Of a DNA stretch of 20,435 bases, positions 8,101-14,939 are shown one piece after another. A program made the translations under genes and the position numbers. The notes under the pieces were generated by a model. The model was given only the letters and a program-made list of their open reading frames with translations, was not told the DNA's origin and did no database searches. Origin of the DNA: JAYVYM01 sp046593925 (GTDB lineage: Bacteria; Actinomycetota; Actinomycetes; Mycobacteriales; SCTD01); assembly GCA_046593925.1 (NCBI GenBank), contig JBKJQN010000067.1:1-20435 (forward strand). The letters run 5' to 3'. Position 1 is the first letter of the stretch. Each line of letters begins with the position of its first letter.

Positions 8101-8128
8101 CCAGGTCAAGCGCCTGGGCAAGATCTGA
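5108..8128 (+). CDS. Diguanylate cyclase with GAF and five PAS-like domains
   Basis: A 1006-residue soluble sensor enzyme predicted to make cyclic di-GMP from two GTP. Order of domains: GAF (about residues 30-175), then PAS-like units starting near 202, 328, 452, 585 and 721, several introduced by the SE(E/Q)RF/W linker helix, then GGDEF (about 847-1006). The active-site loop is intact (GGDEF at 930-934). RPTD at 921-924 sits exactly five residues before it, the position of the inhibitory I-site. The metal-binding FVDLDGFKAVND segment is present. No EAL or HD-GYP domain and no membrane helix were seen. GTG 5108 was chosen for the GGAGGAG at 5099-5105; ATG 5078 lies in frame but has no spaced site. 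The end is 24 bases from the convergent GH76 gene. Confidence 0.93.
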   Translation: MRNDPPTSCSPGSAPLGRVEPSPEQAAERGRLAALRDFGVLDTAPERAFDELTALASRLCGTPMALVSLVDADRQWFKSHLGLDLCQTTRDVSFCAHALHSDAVLVVPDATKDARFAGNPLVTGAPHVRFYAGAPLVALSGHVLGTLCVLDVMARVLTQEQIETLTMLARQAVDQLELRRQADALATEVGARSAAETALRDSQRLLRGILDHTDAVIYAKDLDGRYLLANPAHSRLLGRQLEEVLGRSDDDLFPAMAAEDHRRHDRQVAVTGLRSVLAEQAHDPDGTVHSYLSTKFPLLDDHGRSYAVAGVSTDVTELVAARAENAASEQRWKALVEHSPAAVAVVGADGRFAYANPRAVALYGTPPGQLVGRHAAEFIPDSDDGRVAGLFAALLQDGPVVLAHRWTLRRMDATPVAVEVNAAKVSYDGQPAVQIELRDVSAQVAADGALRRSEERFRALWACSPVGAAEALADGTIVAVNPQLADMLGYAATDLVGRPSSVLLADPADLLARQDLQSLEQTSGYFSERVYRRKDGTDLDVLVGSAVVRDDCGRVHSVVGTVLDISERVRARDALNQAHAELEARQAFTAAVLDSVDIGIVACDAEGHLTLFNDATQRWHGIDLADRPQDAVDTSRFPEIFALHDAAGQPLSADQVPLTRALLDGEVRDAEIVISPHGRPATRVLCTGRALTAPDGRALGAVVAMTDITAARAQTRALQASEQRFRTTFTHDPAGLAVLTPDGLALQVNPAMCRLLDRTESELVALGDLTQLVSVEGCMSLTALTRQALSGGGAAFTAEGQMLRPDGTGPWVLLTATRLLDTDDERSLLLQVEDISARRDAEQNLTRQALHDGLTDLPNRTLLLERTSRALERLAREGGSGALAMLFVDLDGFKAVNDDHGHSAGDALLVEVAARLAHAIRPTDTVARLGGDEFVVLCEDLPDAAEATRIAARLAQAISEPVTWAGQLLSVTGSVGIAYGSAALSAEELVRCADTAMYQVKRLGKI

Positions 8129-8152
8129 CGCGCGGCTTCGCGACCGGGTCCC

Positions 8153-9211
8153 CTACGAGCCGACGGACCGGGCCAGCACAGCCGCGCCCTCCAGCAGCAT
8201 CCAGGCGGAGAGCTGCACCGACAGCTCGGCCGGCCCTGGGCCGGCTGGCGCCGACCAGTCGAGCCCGAACCGCGGCGTGCCGTCGACGGACCGGCGGTGC
8301 AGCCAGGCAGCTTCGGCCGAAGCACGAACCAGCTCGGCGGCCGTCCTGCTGGCCGCGCGCTGCTCGCCGGTCCGGGCCGGGAGGCGGGTCGCGGCTCCAG
8401 TGAGGTAGCGGGCGGTGATCCCGGCGAACAGGCCGCCGTCCCCGCCGGTGCAGCCGACCAGGACACCTCCCGGCGCCAGCTGTGCCGCGATCGCCTGCAC
8501 CAGCCGGCAGGCGCGGGCGACGTGCCTGCCGTCCCCGGCATCCGACATCAGCTCGACCTCTGCCCCGAGGACGACGCCCTGGCAGTACGTGTAGAAGATC
8601 CGGTCGCCCGGCTCGGCGGCGCCGTCGCGTACGCCGTCCCGGATCAGCCCCGTGGCCGGGTCCAGCAGGTTCGCCTCGATCCAGTCACTGATGGCGGACG
8701 CGCGGACTCGGTCGCCGAGCCGGGCCAGCAGCAGGGCCGCCGGGCCGTTCGCGGGGGCGTTGCGGAAGCTGTCCCCCGTACGCCACGCGATGCCGCCGGT
8801 GGGAGCGGCGTCCCACTCCTGGCGCAGGACCCGCCCGAGCACCGAGACCGCGGGCCGGTAGTCCCGGCCGGCGACCTCGCCCGACCGCAGCAACGCCAAG
8901 CCGTACCAGGCCATGTCGTCGTGGTAGGCGTTGGTGAGGGCGCCGAGGTTGCGTACGCGGTGACCGCGGACGATCGACCGGAGCTGCGCCTGCCGCGCGG
9001 CGTTGGGTGCGCGACGCTCGGCGTCGACGAGGCAGTCCACCAGGTGCGCCTGCCACCAGTAGTACCAGCTGGCGAACGCCCGGTGTGGCAGCCCGGCGGG
9101 TGCGGAGACGACGCCGAGTGCGGTGCCCGGTATGCCCCAGACGCGCCTCAAGTGCCCGCTGACGACCGCTCGCTCAGCCGCCGCCGCCCGGGCTCGTGCC
9201 ACGTCGTCCAC
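8153..9211 (-). CDS. GH76-type alpha-1,6-mannanase-like protein
   Basis: A 352-residue protein with the helical-barrel pattern of glycoside hydrolase family 76, whose known members cut alpha-1,6-mannan chains. The paired catalytic aspartates are visible in YHDDMAW (D98, D99). Further family-like segments include NAPANGPAALLLARL, the SDWIEANLLDPATGLIRDG stretch and TYCQGVVLGAEVEL. No signal peptide or membrane anchor is seen, so it appears cytoplasmic, unlike fungal and Bacillus secreted mannanases. The start is a GTG with only a moderate ACGGGG site upstream. It is divergent from an MptB-like alpha-1,6-mannosyltransferase with 96 bases between them, which supports a role in turnover of the same linkage. 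The actual substrate is unproven. Confidence 0.82.
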   Translation of the reverse strand: MDDVARARAAAAERAVVSGHLRRVWGIPGTALGVVSAPAGLPHRAFASWYYWWQAHLVDCLVDAERRAPNAARQAQLRSIVRGHRVRNLGALTNAYHDDMAWYGLALLRSGEVAGRDYRPAVSVLGRVLRQEWDAAPTGGIAWRTGDSFRNAPANGPAALLLARLGDRVRASAISDWIEANLLDPATGLIRDGVRDGAAEPGDRIFYTYCQGVVLGAEVELMSDAGDGRHVARACRLVQAIAAQLAPGGVLVGCTGGDGGLFAGITARYLTGAATRLPARTGEQRAASRTAAELVRASAEAAWLHRRSVDGTPRFGLDWSAPAGPGPAELSVQLSAWMLLEGAAVLARSVGS

Positions 9212-9257
9212 GTGAGCCCCGTACCCGTTTAGCGGCGGCTGGCCGAGTGGTGTTCTG

Positions 9258-9274
9258 CGTGACGGGCACTCACG
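9258..9274. promoter_or_regulatory. Small palindrome between the divergent GH76 and mptB-like genes
   Basis: CGTGA (9258-9262) and TCACG (9270-9274) form a perfect inverted repeat with a seven-base centre in the only shared regulatory region of the two genes. It could be an operator controlling both. The arms are short, so chance is possible. Confidence 0.3.
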
Positions 9275-9307
9275 GACAGCGACAATTGCGAAGATCCGGC
9301 GAGGCTC

Positions 9308-11290
9308 GTGTCACAGGAGGGGACTGCTTGGCCCCTGGCGTGGAATGTTGTGTTGGTGACCGTACGCCTCATCCCGCTGCGGGGTACCGGCCTGGCCACC
9401 GGGAGTTGGTCGATCCGCCTCTCTGCTGCCCTTCGCGGACCACGTCCATCGGCCGCTGCGCTGGCCGGGGTGGGCGCCGCGGCCTCCTTTGCACTGGTGG
9501 TGGCCTCCGGCCGGGCCGCGGTGCCCCTCGGGGTCACCCTGGAGCCGTCGCTGCGGGGCCTGCTGCTGCCGTCGACGACCGGCGGCACCGGGAGCGCCGT
9601 GGTCGTGCTGCTGGCCTTGGCCGTGCTCGTGTCGTGCTGGTGGGCGCTGGTCGACGCGGCCGTACGGGGACACGCGTCGTTGCGGACGGTCGCCCTGGTC
9701 GGCGCTGCGTGGGCCCTGCCGATCATCCTCGGACCGCCGTTGCTCAGTCTGGACGGCTACGCCTACCTCGCGCAGGGCGAGATGGTGGCGAGAGGGCTGG
9801 ACCCGTACAGCGGCGGGCCGGTGCTGCTCGGGGCGGATGTCGCCGCAGGTCGGGTCGACCCGATGTGGCGCTCTGCCCCGGTCCCTTACGGCCCGGTGGC
9901 GCTGGTGCTGTTCCGGGCAGTCGCCCTCACGACCGGCGGGCTCACGGCCGGCGTCCTGATGCTCCGGCTACTCGCTGTAGTCGGAGTCGCCGCAGCGGTG
10001 TTCGTCGCGCTCCGTCTGGCCTCGCCCGGCCGCGCGCCCCAGGTGCTCGCGCTGACGGCGCTGAACCCGGTGACCCTGGTGCACCTGATCGGCGGCGTGC
10101 ACCTGGATGCCGTGCTCGCCGGCGTGACAGCCATGAGCCTGCTGGCGCTGGTGCGAAAGCGCCTCTGGCTCGCGTACGGCCTGGCCGTCATCGCGGTTGC
10201 GATCAAGGTCACCGCTCTGCCGCTGCTGCCGTTCGTGCTCGTCGCGCTGTGGCGGAGCGGCGAGCCCCGGCGGCGCCTGCTCGGGCGGGCCCTCGCCCTC
10301 ACCGCCCTGCCCTTCGTTGTCACGCTGCCGGTCCTGCACCGGCCATGGGGATTCCTGGCGGCCCTCGGGGTTCCCGGCGGGTCGCCCCCCTGGTACGCCC
10401 CCGCCACCGTCCTCGGTCAGGCCCTGGGCGCGCTCGGCCGGCTCCTGCTGCTGCCCGTCCACGCGGCCGCGCTGCCCACTGTCGGGAAGCTTGCGGCGCT
10501 GCTGCTCGGCGCGACCGCGGTCCTGCTGCTCGTGGCTGCCGAGCTGCGTGACACGTCGGGCCACACCGGCCACCGGACGATGTGGCGGGCCGCCGCCGCG
10601 CTGCTGGTGGCGGCGCTGTCCCTACCCGCGCTGTACGCCTGGTATCTCGCAGCCGGCCTGTTCGTGCTCGCCGCCACCGGCGGACGCCAGAGCCGGATAG
10701 TGCTGATGGCCATGTCCGGTTCCCTCACGTTCTGCTCCCTGCCGCCGCTGTACGGATCGTCGCGTTGGCCGTTGGTTCTCGCCGCCCTCGCCGCGGTGGC
10801 GCTGCTGGCCTGGCAGGGTCTTTTCCTGATACGCCGCCCGGTCGTCCCGACGCCTCCACCGGTGCTGCCGGAGCGGGCCTTGTCGGCTGCCGGCCCGCGG
10901 GTGCCGGCCCGCTCCAGGCCACGTCAGCGACACGGGTACCGCCGCCGTACCCGAGCCGCCGGGGTCGGCCTACTGGCCGTGTCGGTCGTCGGGTTGGTCG
11001 GCTCCAGCGCCGATGCCGACAGCAACGCGACCGTGCGGCAGCAGGCGCCAGAGCGGCAGCGACTCGTCATGCAGCTGCGCAAGGAGTACCCCACCCTGCA
11101 GGTCGTCGGGATCGAGCTCGCAGCAGACCCCGGTCAGCGCTATGTCGTGGAGATGGTCGCCCCCGGCGAGCGCACCTGCCAGATCCTGCTGGTGTCGCCG
11201 GGACCCGCGTCTATCCCCGTGCGGGTGTCACCCGGGCCGCGCGATACGCCGAGGGCCACCGATGGTCGGACGTGCCCGTCGCCGGTCTGA
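9308..11290 (+). CDS. mptB: MptB-like polyprenol-phosphomannose alpha-1,6-mannosyltransferase with C-terminal extension
   Basis: A 660-residue, strongly hydrophobic GT-C type protein with roughly a dozen membrane helices. The first outside loop has the family signature: LSLDGYAYLAQGEMVARGLDPY around residues 147-167 minus flanks (D149 the likely catalytic Asp), then GP, DPMWRSAPVPYGPV at 184-197. MptA/MptB use polyprenyl-phospho-mannose to extend the alpha-1,6-mannan backbone of lipomannan on the outer face of the membrane. After about residue 510 come a Pro/Arg-rich linker, one extra hydrophobic segment (about 550-568) and a 90-residue extracytoplasmic tail with two Cys. I do not recognise that tail in MptB. 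The N-terminal start is uncertain: GTG 9308 is used, but a strong AGGAGGGG (9315-9322) lies inside the frame without a well-placed start after it. Confidence 0.82.
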   Translation: MSQEGTAWPLAWNVVLVTVRLIPLRGTGLATGSWSIRLSAALRGPRPSAAALAGVGAAASFALVVASGRAAVPLGVTLEPSLRGLLLPSTTGGTGSAVVVLLALAVLVSCWWALVDAAVRGHASLRTVALVGAAWALPIILGPPLLSLDGYAYLAQGEMVARGLDPYSGGPVLLGADVAAGRVDPMWRSAPVPYGPVALVLFRAVALTTGGLTAGVLMLRLLAVVGVAAAVFVALRLASPGRAPQVLALTALNPVTLVHLIGGVHLDAVLAGVTAMSLLALVRKRLWLAYGLAVIAVAIKVTALPLLPFVLVALWRSGEPRRRLLGRALALTALPFVVTLPVLHRPWGFLAALGVPGGSPPWYAPATVLGQALGALGRLLLLPVHAAALPTVGKLAALLLGATAVLLLVAAELRDTSGHTGHRTMWRAAAALLVAALSLPALYAWYLAAGLFVLAATGGRQSRIVLMAMSGSLTFCSLPPLYGSSRWPLVLAALAAVALLAWQGLFLIRRPVVPTPPPVLPERALSAAGPRVPARSRPRQRHGYRRRTRAAGVGLLAVSVVGLVGSSADADSNATVRQQAPERQRLVMQLRKEYPTLQVVGIELAADPGQRYVVEMVAPGERTCQILLVSPGPASIPVRVSPGPRDTPRATDGRTCPSPV

Positions 11291-11378
11291 CCTGAGCTTG
11301 GCCATCGAGCCTGCCAGCGTTCGACGCGCGCCAGCAAGACAGCTGACGCTGCACAGCCGATGTTCAGCCCACCCGGCC

Positions 11379-11384
11379 TAGCCT
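11379..11384 (+). promoter_or_regulatory. -10 box of a leaderless promoter for the histidine kinase
   Basis: TAGCCT fits the actinobacterial TANNNT -10 pattern and ends seven bases before GTG 11392, the spacing expected when transcription begins on the start codon. No ribosome-binding site is present before that GTG. No clear -35 was found. Confidence 0.5.
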
Positions 11385-11391
11385 GCATGTC

Positions 11392-12861
11392 GTGACCGCA
11401 CCTTCGGCCCCACCCAGCTGGTGGCGCCGGCATGCCGGGGTGCGGCTGACCACAGCGCTCGCGGCCGCCGGTGTCGTCGCGGTGGCCCTGGCCGTCGCCG
11501 GTGTCCTGCTGACGGTGCTGCTTCGCCAGAACCTGGTGCACGGGGTGCAGAACGCCGCGCGGCAAAGGGCGCTGGACGTGGCGGGTGGGCTGTCCCGCGA
11601 CGGCCTCGACACGGTCGGCAACGGTCTGCCCGCGAGCCGGGGCCGAAGCACCGTCCAGGTCGTACGGGGCGACCGCGTCCTGGTCAACAGCCCCGAGGTC
11701 GACGGTCTGCCGCCCTTCGTGCCGCTGCGCCCGGCTCCCGGTCAGACCGTTCTCAGTACGGTCGGCGCACTCGCTGTCGAGCAGGACGGTGACCACCAGG
11801 TCGTGGCCCTCGGCGTGCTTTCGGCCGATGGGCAGGCCCTCGTGGTCCTGGTCGCGCAGTCCTTCGAGCCTGTCGACAACAGCCTGCGGGCGCTGACTGC
11901 GCTGCTGCTGATCGGCGTCCCCGTCCTGACCGTCTTCGTGGCCGGAAGCACGTTCCTGCTCACCGGGCGGGCGCTGCGACCGGTGGAGGCGATCCGTGCG
12001 CGGGTCGCAGCGATCGACGCCTCGCGACTCGGGCATCGGGTGCCGGTCCCGGCTGCCCGCGATGAGGTCGGCCGGCTGGCGATGACCATGAACGACATGC
12101 TTGACCGGCTCGACAGCGCTGCAGGCGCGCAGCGCCGGTTCGTCTCCGACGCCAGCCATGAGCTGCGCAGCCCGCTCGCGAGCGTCAAGGCGACCGTCGA
12201 GGTCGCCAGGGCGCACCCCGAGCTGACCACCTGGCCGCACGTCGCGGACGTGGTCCTCGAGGAGACCGAACGTCTCCAGACCCTGGTCGCGGACCTGCTC
12301 CTGCTGGCCCGCAACGACGAGCGGGGCCTGCAGCTCAGGCACGACGAGGTCGACCTCGACGACTTGGTCGGGCTGGAAGCCGAGCGGCTCCGCCTCACCG
12401 GCCGGCTGGTCGTCAAGGTCTCGTCCACCGCGGTACGCGTCCAGGGCGACCGGCACCGGCTCGGCCGGGTCTTGCGCAACCTGGTCGACAACGCCGCGCG
12501 GCATGCCCGGTCCGAGGTCCGACTCGTGTTGCGCGTCGCCGGCGACCAGGCGGTCATCGAGGTCCGCGACGACGGCGGCGGTCTGTCGCCCGACGACGCG
12601 GAGCGGGTGTTCGAGCGGTTCGTCCGGCTGGACGAGAGCCGTAGCCGCAGCGGCGGCGGTTCGGGCCTCGGCCTGCCCATCGCCCGGCAGATCGCGCGCG
12701 CACATGGCGGCGATGTGACCTTCGTGTCGTTCGACGAGCCTGGCGCCACGGTGCGAATCACCCTGCCCCTACGCACGCCGGCGGCCCCGGCCGGCGGCGC
12801 CGTCGCGTTGCCGCTGCTGCGCGCGGACGCGGCGCGCAAGGTGGCGCTCGGACAGGGCTGA
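11392..12861 (+). CDS. HAMP-domain sensor histidine kinase
   Basis: A 489-residue membrane sensor kinase. Two membrane helices (about residues 17-45 and 164-188) flank an extracytoplasmic sensor region of about 120 residues with no recognisable domain. A HAMP linker follows (about 190-245), then the dimer/phospho-acceptor domain with SDASHELRSPL (H256) and an ATPase domain: N-box LRNLVDNAARHA near 360-371, G1 DDGGGL, G2 GGSGLGL near 421. The kinase motifs are intact. No response regulator is adjacent; the only one in the window (15794-16495) is about 3 kb downstream on the same strand. The gene appears leaderless. Its end is 15 bases from the convergent beta-propeller gene. Confidence 0.93.
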   Translation: MTAPSAPPSWWRRHAGVRLTTALAAAGVVAVALAVAGVLLTVLLRQNLVHGVQNAARQRALDVAGGLSRDGLDTVGNGLPASRGRSTVQVVRGDRVLVNSPEVDGLPPFVPLRPAPGQTVLSTVGALAVEQDGDHQVVALGVLSADGQALVVLVAQSFEPVDNSLRALTALLLIGVPVLTVFVAGSTFLLTGRALRPVEAIRARVAAIDASRLGHRVPVPAARDEVGRLAMTMNDMLDRLDSAAGAQRRFVSDASHELRSPLASVKATVEVARAHPELTTWPHVADVVLEETERLQTLVADLLLLARNDERGLQLRHDEVDLDDLVGLEAERLRLTGRLVVKVSSTAVRVQGDRHRLGRVLRNLVDNAARHARSEVRLVLRVAGDQAVIEVRDDGGGLSPDDAERVFERFVRLDESRSRSGGGSGLGLPIARQIARAHGGDVTFVSFDEPGATVRITLPLRTPAAPAGGAVALPLLRADAARKVALGQG

Positions 12862-12876
12862 TTGTCCGTCGGTTCG

Positions 12877-14124
12877 TCAGCGCAGGATGCCGGTGTGCCC
12901 CAGCGAGTACTTGCCGGGCAGCGGCCAGACGGCGAGCCCGTGCGGCTCACGGCCGACCGGGATCCGGGTGAGCAGGTGTCCTGCCGTCGGGTCCGCACCG
13001 CCGGTGTCGAAGACGTACACCTCGTTGCTACGACGTCCGGACAGCCACAGCCGGTTGCCGTCAGCCGAGACGTTTCCCATGTCCGGGGTCCCGCCGGGCA
13101 CCGGCCAGGTAGCGACGACCTGCCGGGTCGCGACGTCGATCACCGACACCGACCCGGCCATCCCGGTGTGCGCGAACGGCGGGGTGGTCTGCGAGAGCAT
13201 CCCGCCACGGTTGGCCGCGTACAGGTACCTGCCGTCGCGGCTCGGGTAGAGGCCGTGGGTCTCGGGGCCGGTCGGCAGGAACCCGACCGCAGTGAAGGCG
13301 TCGCCGTCGATCTCGTGGAGCCCCCCGGCATTCATGTCCGCGACATACCAGACCCGGCCGTCCGGGGCGATCTTGATGTCCTGCGGGGCCGCCGGGCCCC
13401 GGCCGCCGTTGAGGTCGAGGTAGCCGACGACGCTACGGCTCGCCACGTCGACCTTGACGAGCTGACCGGAGAACTCGCAGGTGGCTATGAAGTATGAACC
13501 ATCGGCGGAGAAGTCGACGTGGTTGACGCCCAGGCAGCGCTTGTCGAGCTTCAGCCGGGACTGCGGCACGAAGGTGTGCGGGTCGTAGAAGTCGATCTCC
13601 TGCAGCGCCTCGGCCATCACCAGTGCGGAGCTGCCATCGGGGGTGAAGTACAGGTTGTACGGGTCACGGACCGCAATCGCAGGCCCGCCCGGACGGCCGC
13701 TTCGGGGGTCGATCGGGGTCAGGCTGTTACCGCGGTTGTTGTTGACCCACAGCGTCTGAAGGTCCCACGAGGGCACGACGTGCTGCGGCTCGAGCCCGAC
13801 CTTGAACACGTCGATCACGTTGAGGCTGGCCTGGTCGATCACCGAGACGGTCCCGTCCGCCAGGTTCGGCACGTAGACCAGTGCCCGGGCGCCGGCGACA
13901 GCCGGGCTGAGCAGCCCCGCCCGGGTGCCCGCGTAGACGTCCATCGGCGGCCGGGTCCGCCGTGCCTCGGCCGCCGACGACGGAACCTGGCCCGATGGGG
14001 GGGGCGCGGCAGCCGGCCGCCCCGCGTCGCGGGAGTTGACCGGCAAGACGAGCACCGTCAGGGCCAGACCCGTCAGGAGCACCCCGCCGACCAGCAGCGT
14101 CACCCGGCCGCGACGCGTCAGCAC
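12877..14124 (-). CDS. Membrane-anchored YncE-like beta-propeller protein
   Basis: A 415-residue protein with an uncleaved signal-anchor (residues 8-28) after a basic RRGR start, a Pro/Ser-rich spacer, and then seven-blade-type repeats. Repeats include LVYVPNLADGTVSVIDQASL, RYLYAANRGG with GSVSVIDVATRQVV, and RLWLSGRRSNEVYVFDTGG, all typical of the YncE/lactonase-like (YVTN) propellers. It is likely extracytoplasmic and a binding or scaffold protein; no catalytic residues can be assigned. GTG 14124 is chosen because it sits just before the basic signal-anchor. The frame remains open upstream to 14904, but that stretch reads through a dead methyltransferase gene in the wrong frame. It could be the ligand-binding partner of the neighbouring histidine kinase, by position only. 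Confidence 0.82.
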   Translation of the reverse strand: MLTRRGRVTLLVGGVLLTGLALTVLVLPVNSRDAGRPAAAPPPSGQVPSSAAEARRTRPPMDVYAGTRAGLLSPAVAGARALVYVPNLADGTVSVIDQASLNVIDVFKVGLEPQHVVPSWDLQTLWVNNNRGNSLTPIDPRSGRPGGPAIAVRDPYNLYFTPDGSSALVMAEALQEIDFYDPHTFVPQSRLKLDKRCLGVNHVDFSADGSYFIATCEFSGQLVKVDVASRSVVGYLDLNGGRGPAAPQDIKIAPDGRVWYVADMNAGGLHEIDGDAFTAVGFLPTGPETHGLYPSRDGRYLYAANRGGMLSQTTPPFAHTGMAGSVSVIDVATRQVVATWPVPGGTPDMGNVSADGNRLWLSGRRSNEVYVFDTGGADPTAGHLLTRIPVGREPHGLAVWPLPGKYSLGHTGILR

Positions 14125-14290
14125 GCCCGGACCGCCCTGACGGCTCGGTGGGTCGTGGACGACACGTGCAGCTCCTGGTGCTCGGGGGCCGGGGGCACCC
14201 ACGATGCTGCATCCCGACCGCTTAGGCGCCGCTGAGGACCCGTGTCGTCGCGACCCGTCACGCGCCTTCCGCTCTGGGATGAGTCGTGGG

Positions 14291-14793
14291 TCAGCCCGGC
14301 TTGCGCGCCAGGAGGCTGAAGATTGACCGGCAGCAACTCGTCGAAACGGCGCCACCGCAGGAGACCGTCCGGGCCACGCGGGAGCAGCCCACGGCCGACG
14401 TCGGACTCGACGGCGACATGCTCGCCGAGCTGCTCGATGCTCAGCCCCGCCTGCACCGCCGACGTCACGACCTCGCCGAGTGAGTGTCCCAACTCCACGG
14501 TCGCGTCGTGCACGGTGCGTGCCGCAGGATCTGCGTACGGCCCGCCCTGGTCCTCGAGGCGGCGTGGTCCGTCGTCGAGGTACGGAAAGTCCAGGTACAG
14601 CGGGTCCAGACGGTCGACCATGTTGAACAGGGGGTGCAGGTCGACCAGCACGAGCCGCCCGGTCAGTCGGAGCACCGCCGCCGCCGTACGTATCCACGCC
14701 GCCAGGTCCCCGATCCAGCTGAGCACCCCCGGTGTCGTAGACGAGGTCTTGGCCGTGCAGGGCCGCCCGCTCGTCCCACCAGTCGCGGTTCAC
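14291..14793 (-). pseudogene. Broken SAM-dependent methyltransferase
   Basis: On the - strand, GTG 14793 opens a frame reading NRDWWDERAALHGQDLVYDT, the usual N-terminus of a class I SAM methyltransferase family. At about 14724-14732 the frame jumps straight to GVLSWIGDLAAW and LRLTGRLVLVDLHPLF, normally more than 90 residues further on. The SAM-binding core (the GxGxG-type region) is absent. Near the end, one extra base at 14323-14324 breaks the frame. Removing it restores LPVIFSLLARKPG and a stop at 14291, a standard C-terminus for the family. Two independent lesions make it a pseudogene; the remaining sequence still has good codon bias, so decay seems recent. Confidence 0.8.
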
Positions 14794-14939
14794 GTTCGTG
14801 ACGACATCCTGCCCGCGGGACCGCGCCGGAGGCAGCGGTTCCCTCCAGCGTCGATCGCGACTCAGCCACCTCTCAGCGGCCGCGACGCACTCTCTTGTCA
14901 CCACGGACCCGCCGGGCCGTCAAGGTGCGAGGAGATCCC

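Noticed and set aside
9238..9251. TGGCCGAGTGGT-like string resembling the D-arm of Leu/Ser tRNAs
   Set aside because: No matching acceptor stem, anticodon arm or GGTTCGAATCC-type T-arm follows within 100 bases, so no tRNA can be folded.
9315..9322. Strong AGGAGGGG as ribosome-binding site for a later mptB-like start
   Set aside because: No in-frame ATG, GTG or TTG lies 5-12 bases downstream; the nearest are 28 or more bases away, so GTG 9308 was kept with a note of doubt.
11140..12705. Long - strand open frame opposite the histidine kinase
   Set aside because: The + strand encodes all kinase motifs; the reverse translation is repetitive and without domains.
14125..14904. Upstream extension of the beta-propeller frame (260 more codons)
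   Set aside because: The translation is low-quality and runs through the decayed methyltransferase in a wrong frame, and a basic signal-anchor starts cleanly at GTG 14124.
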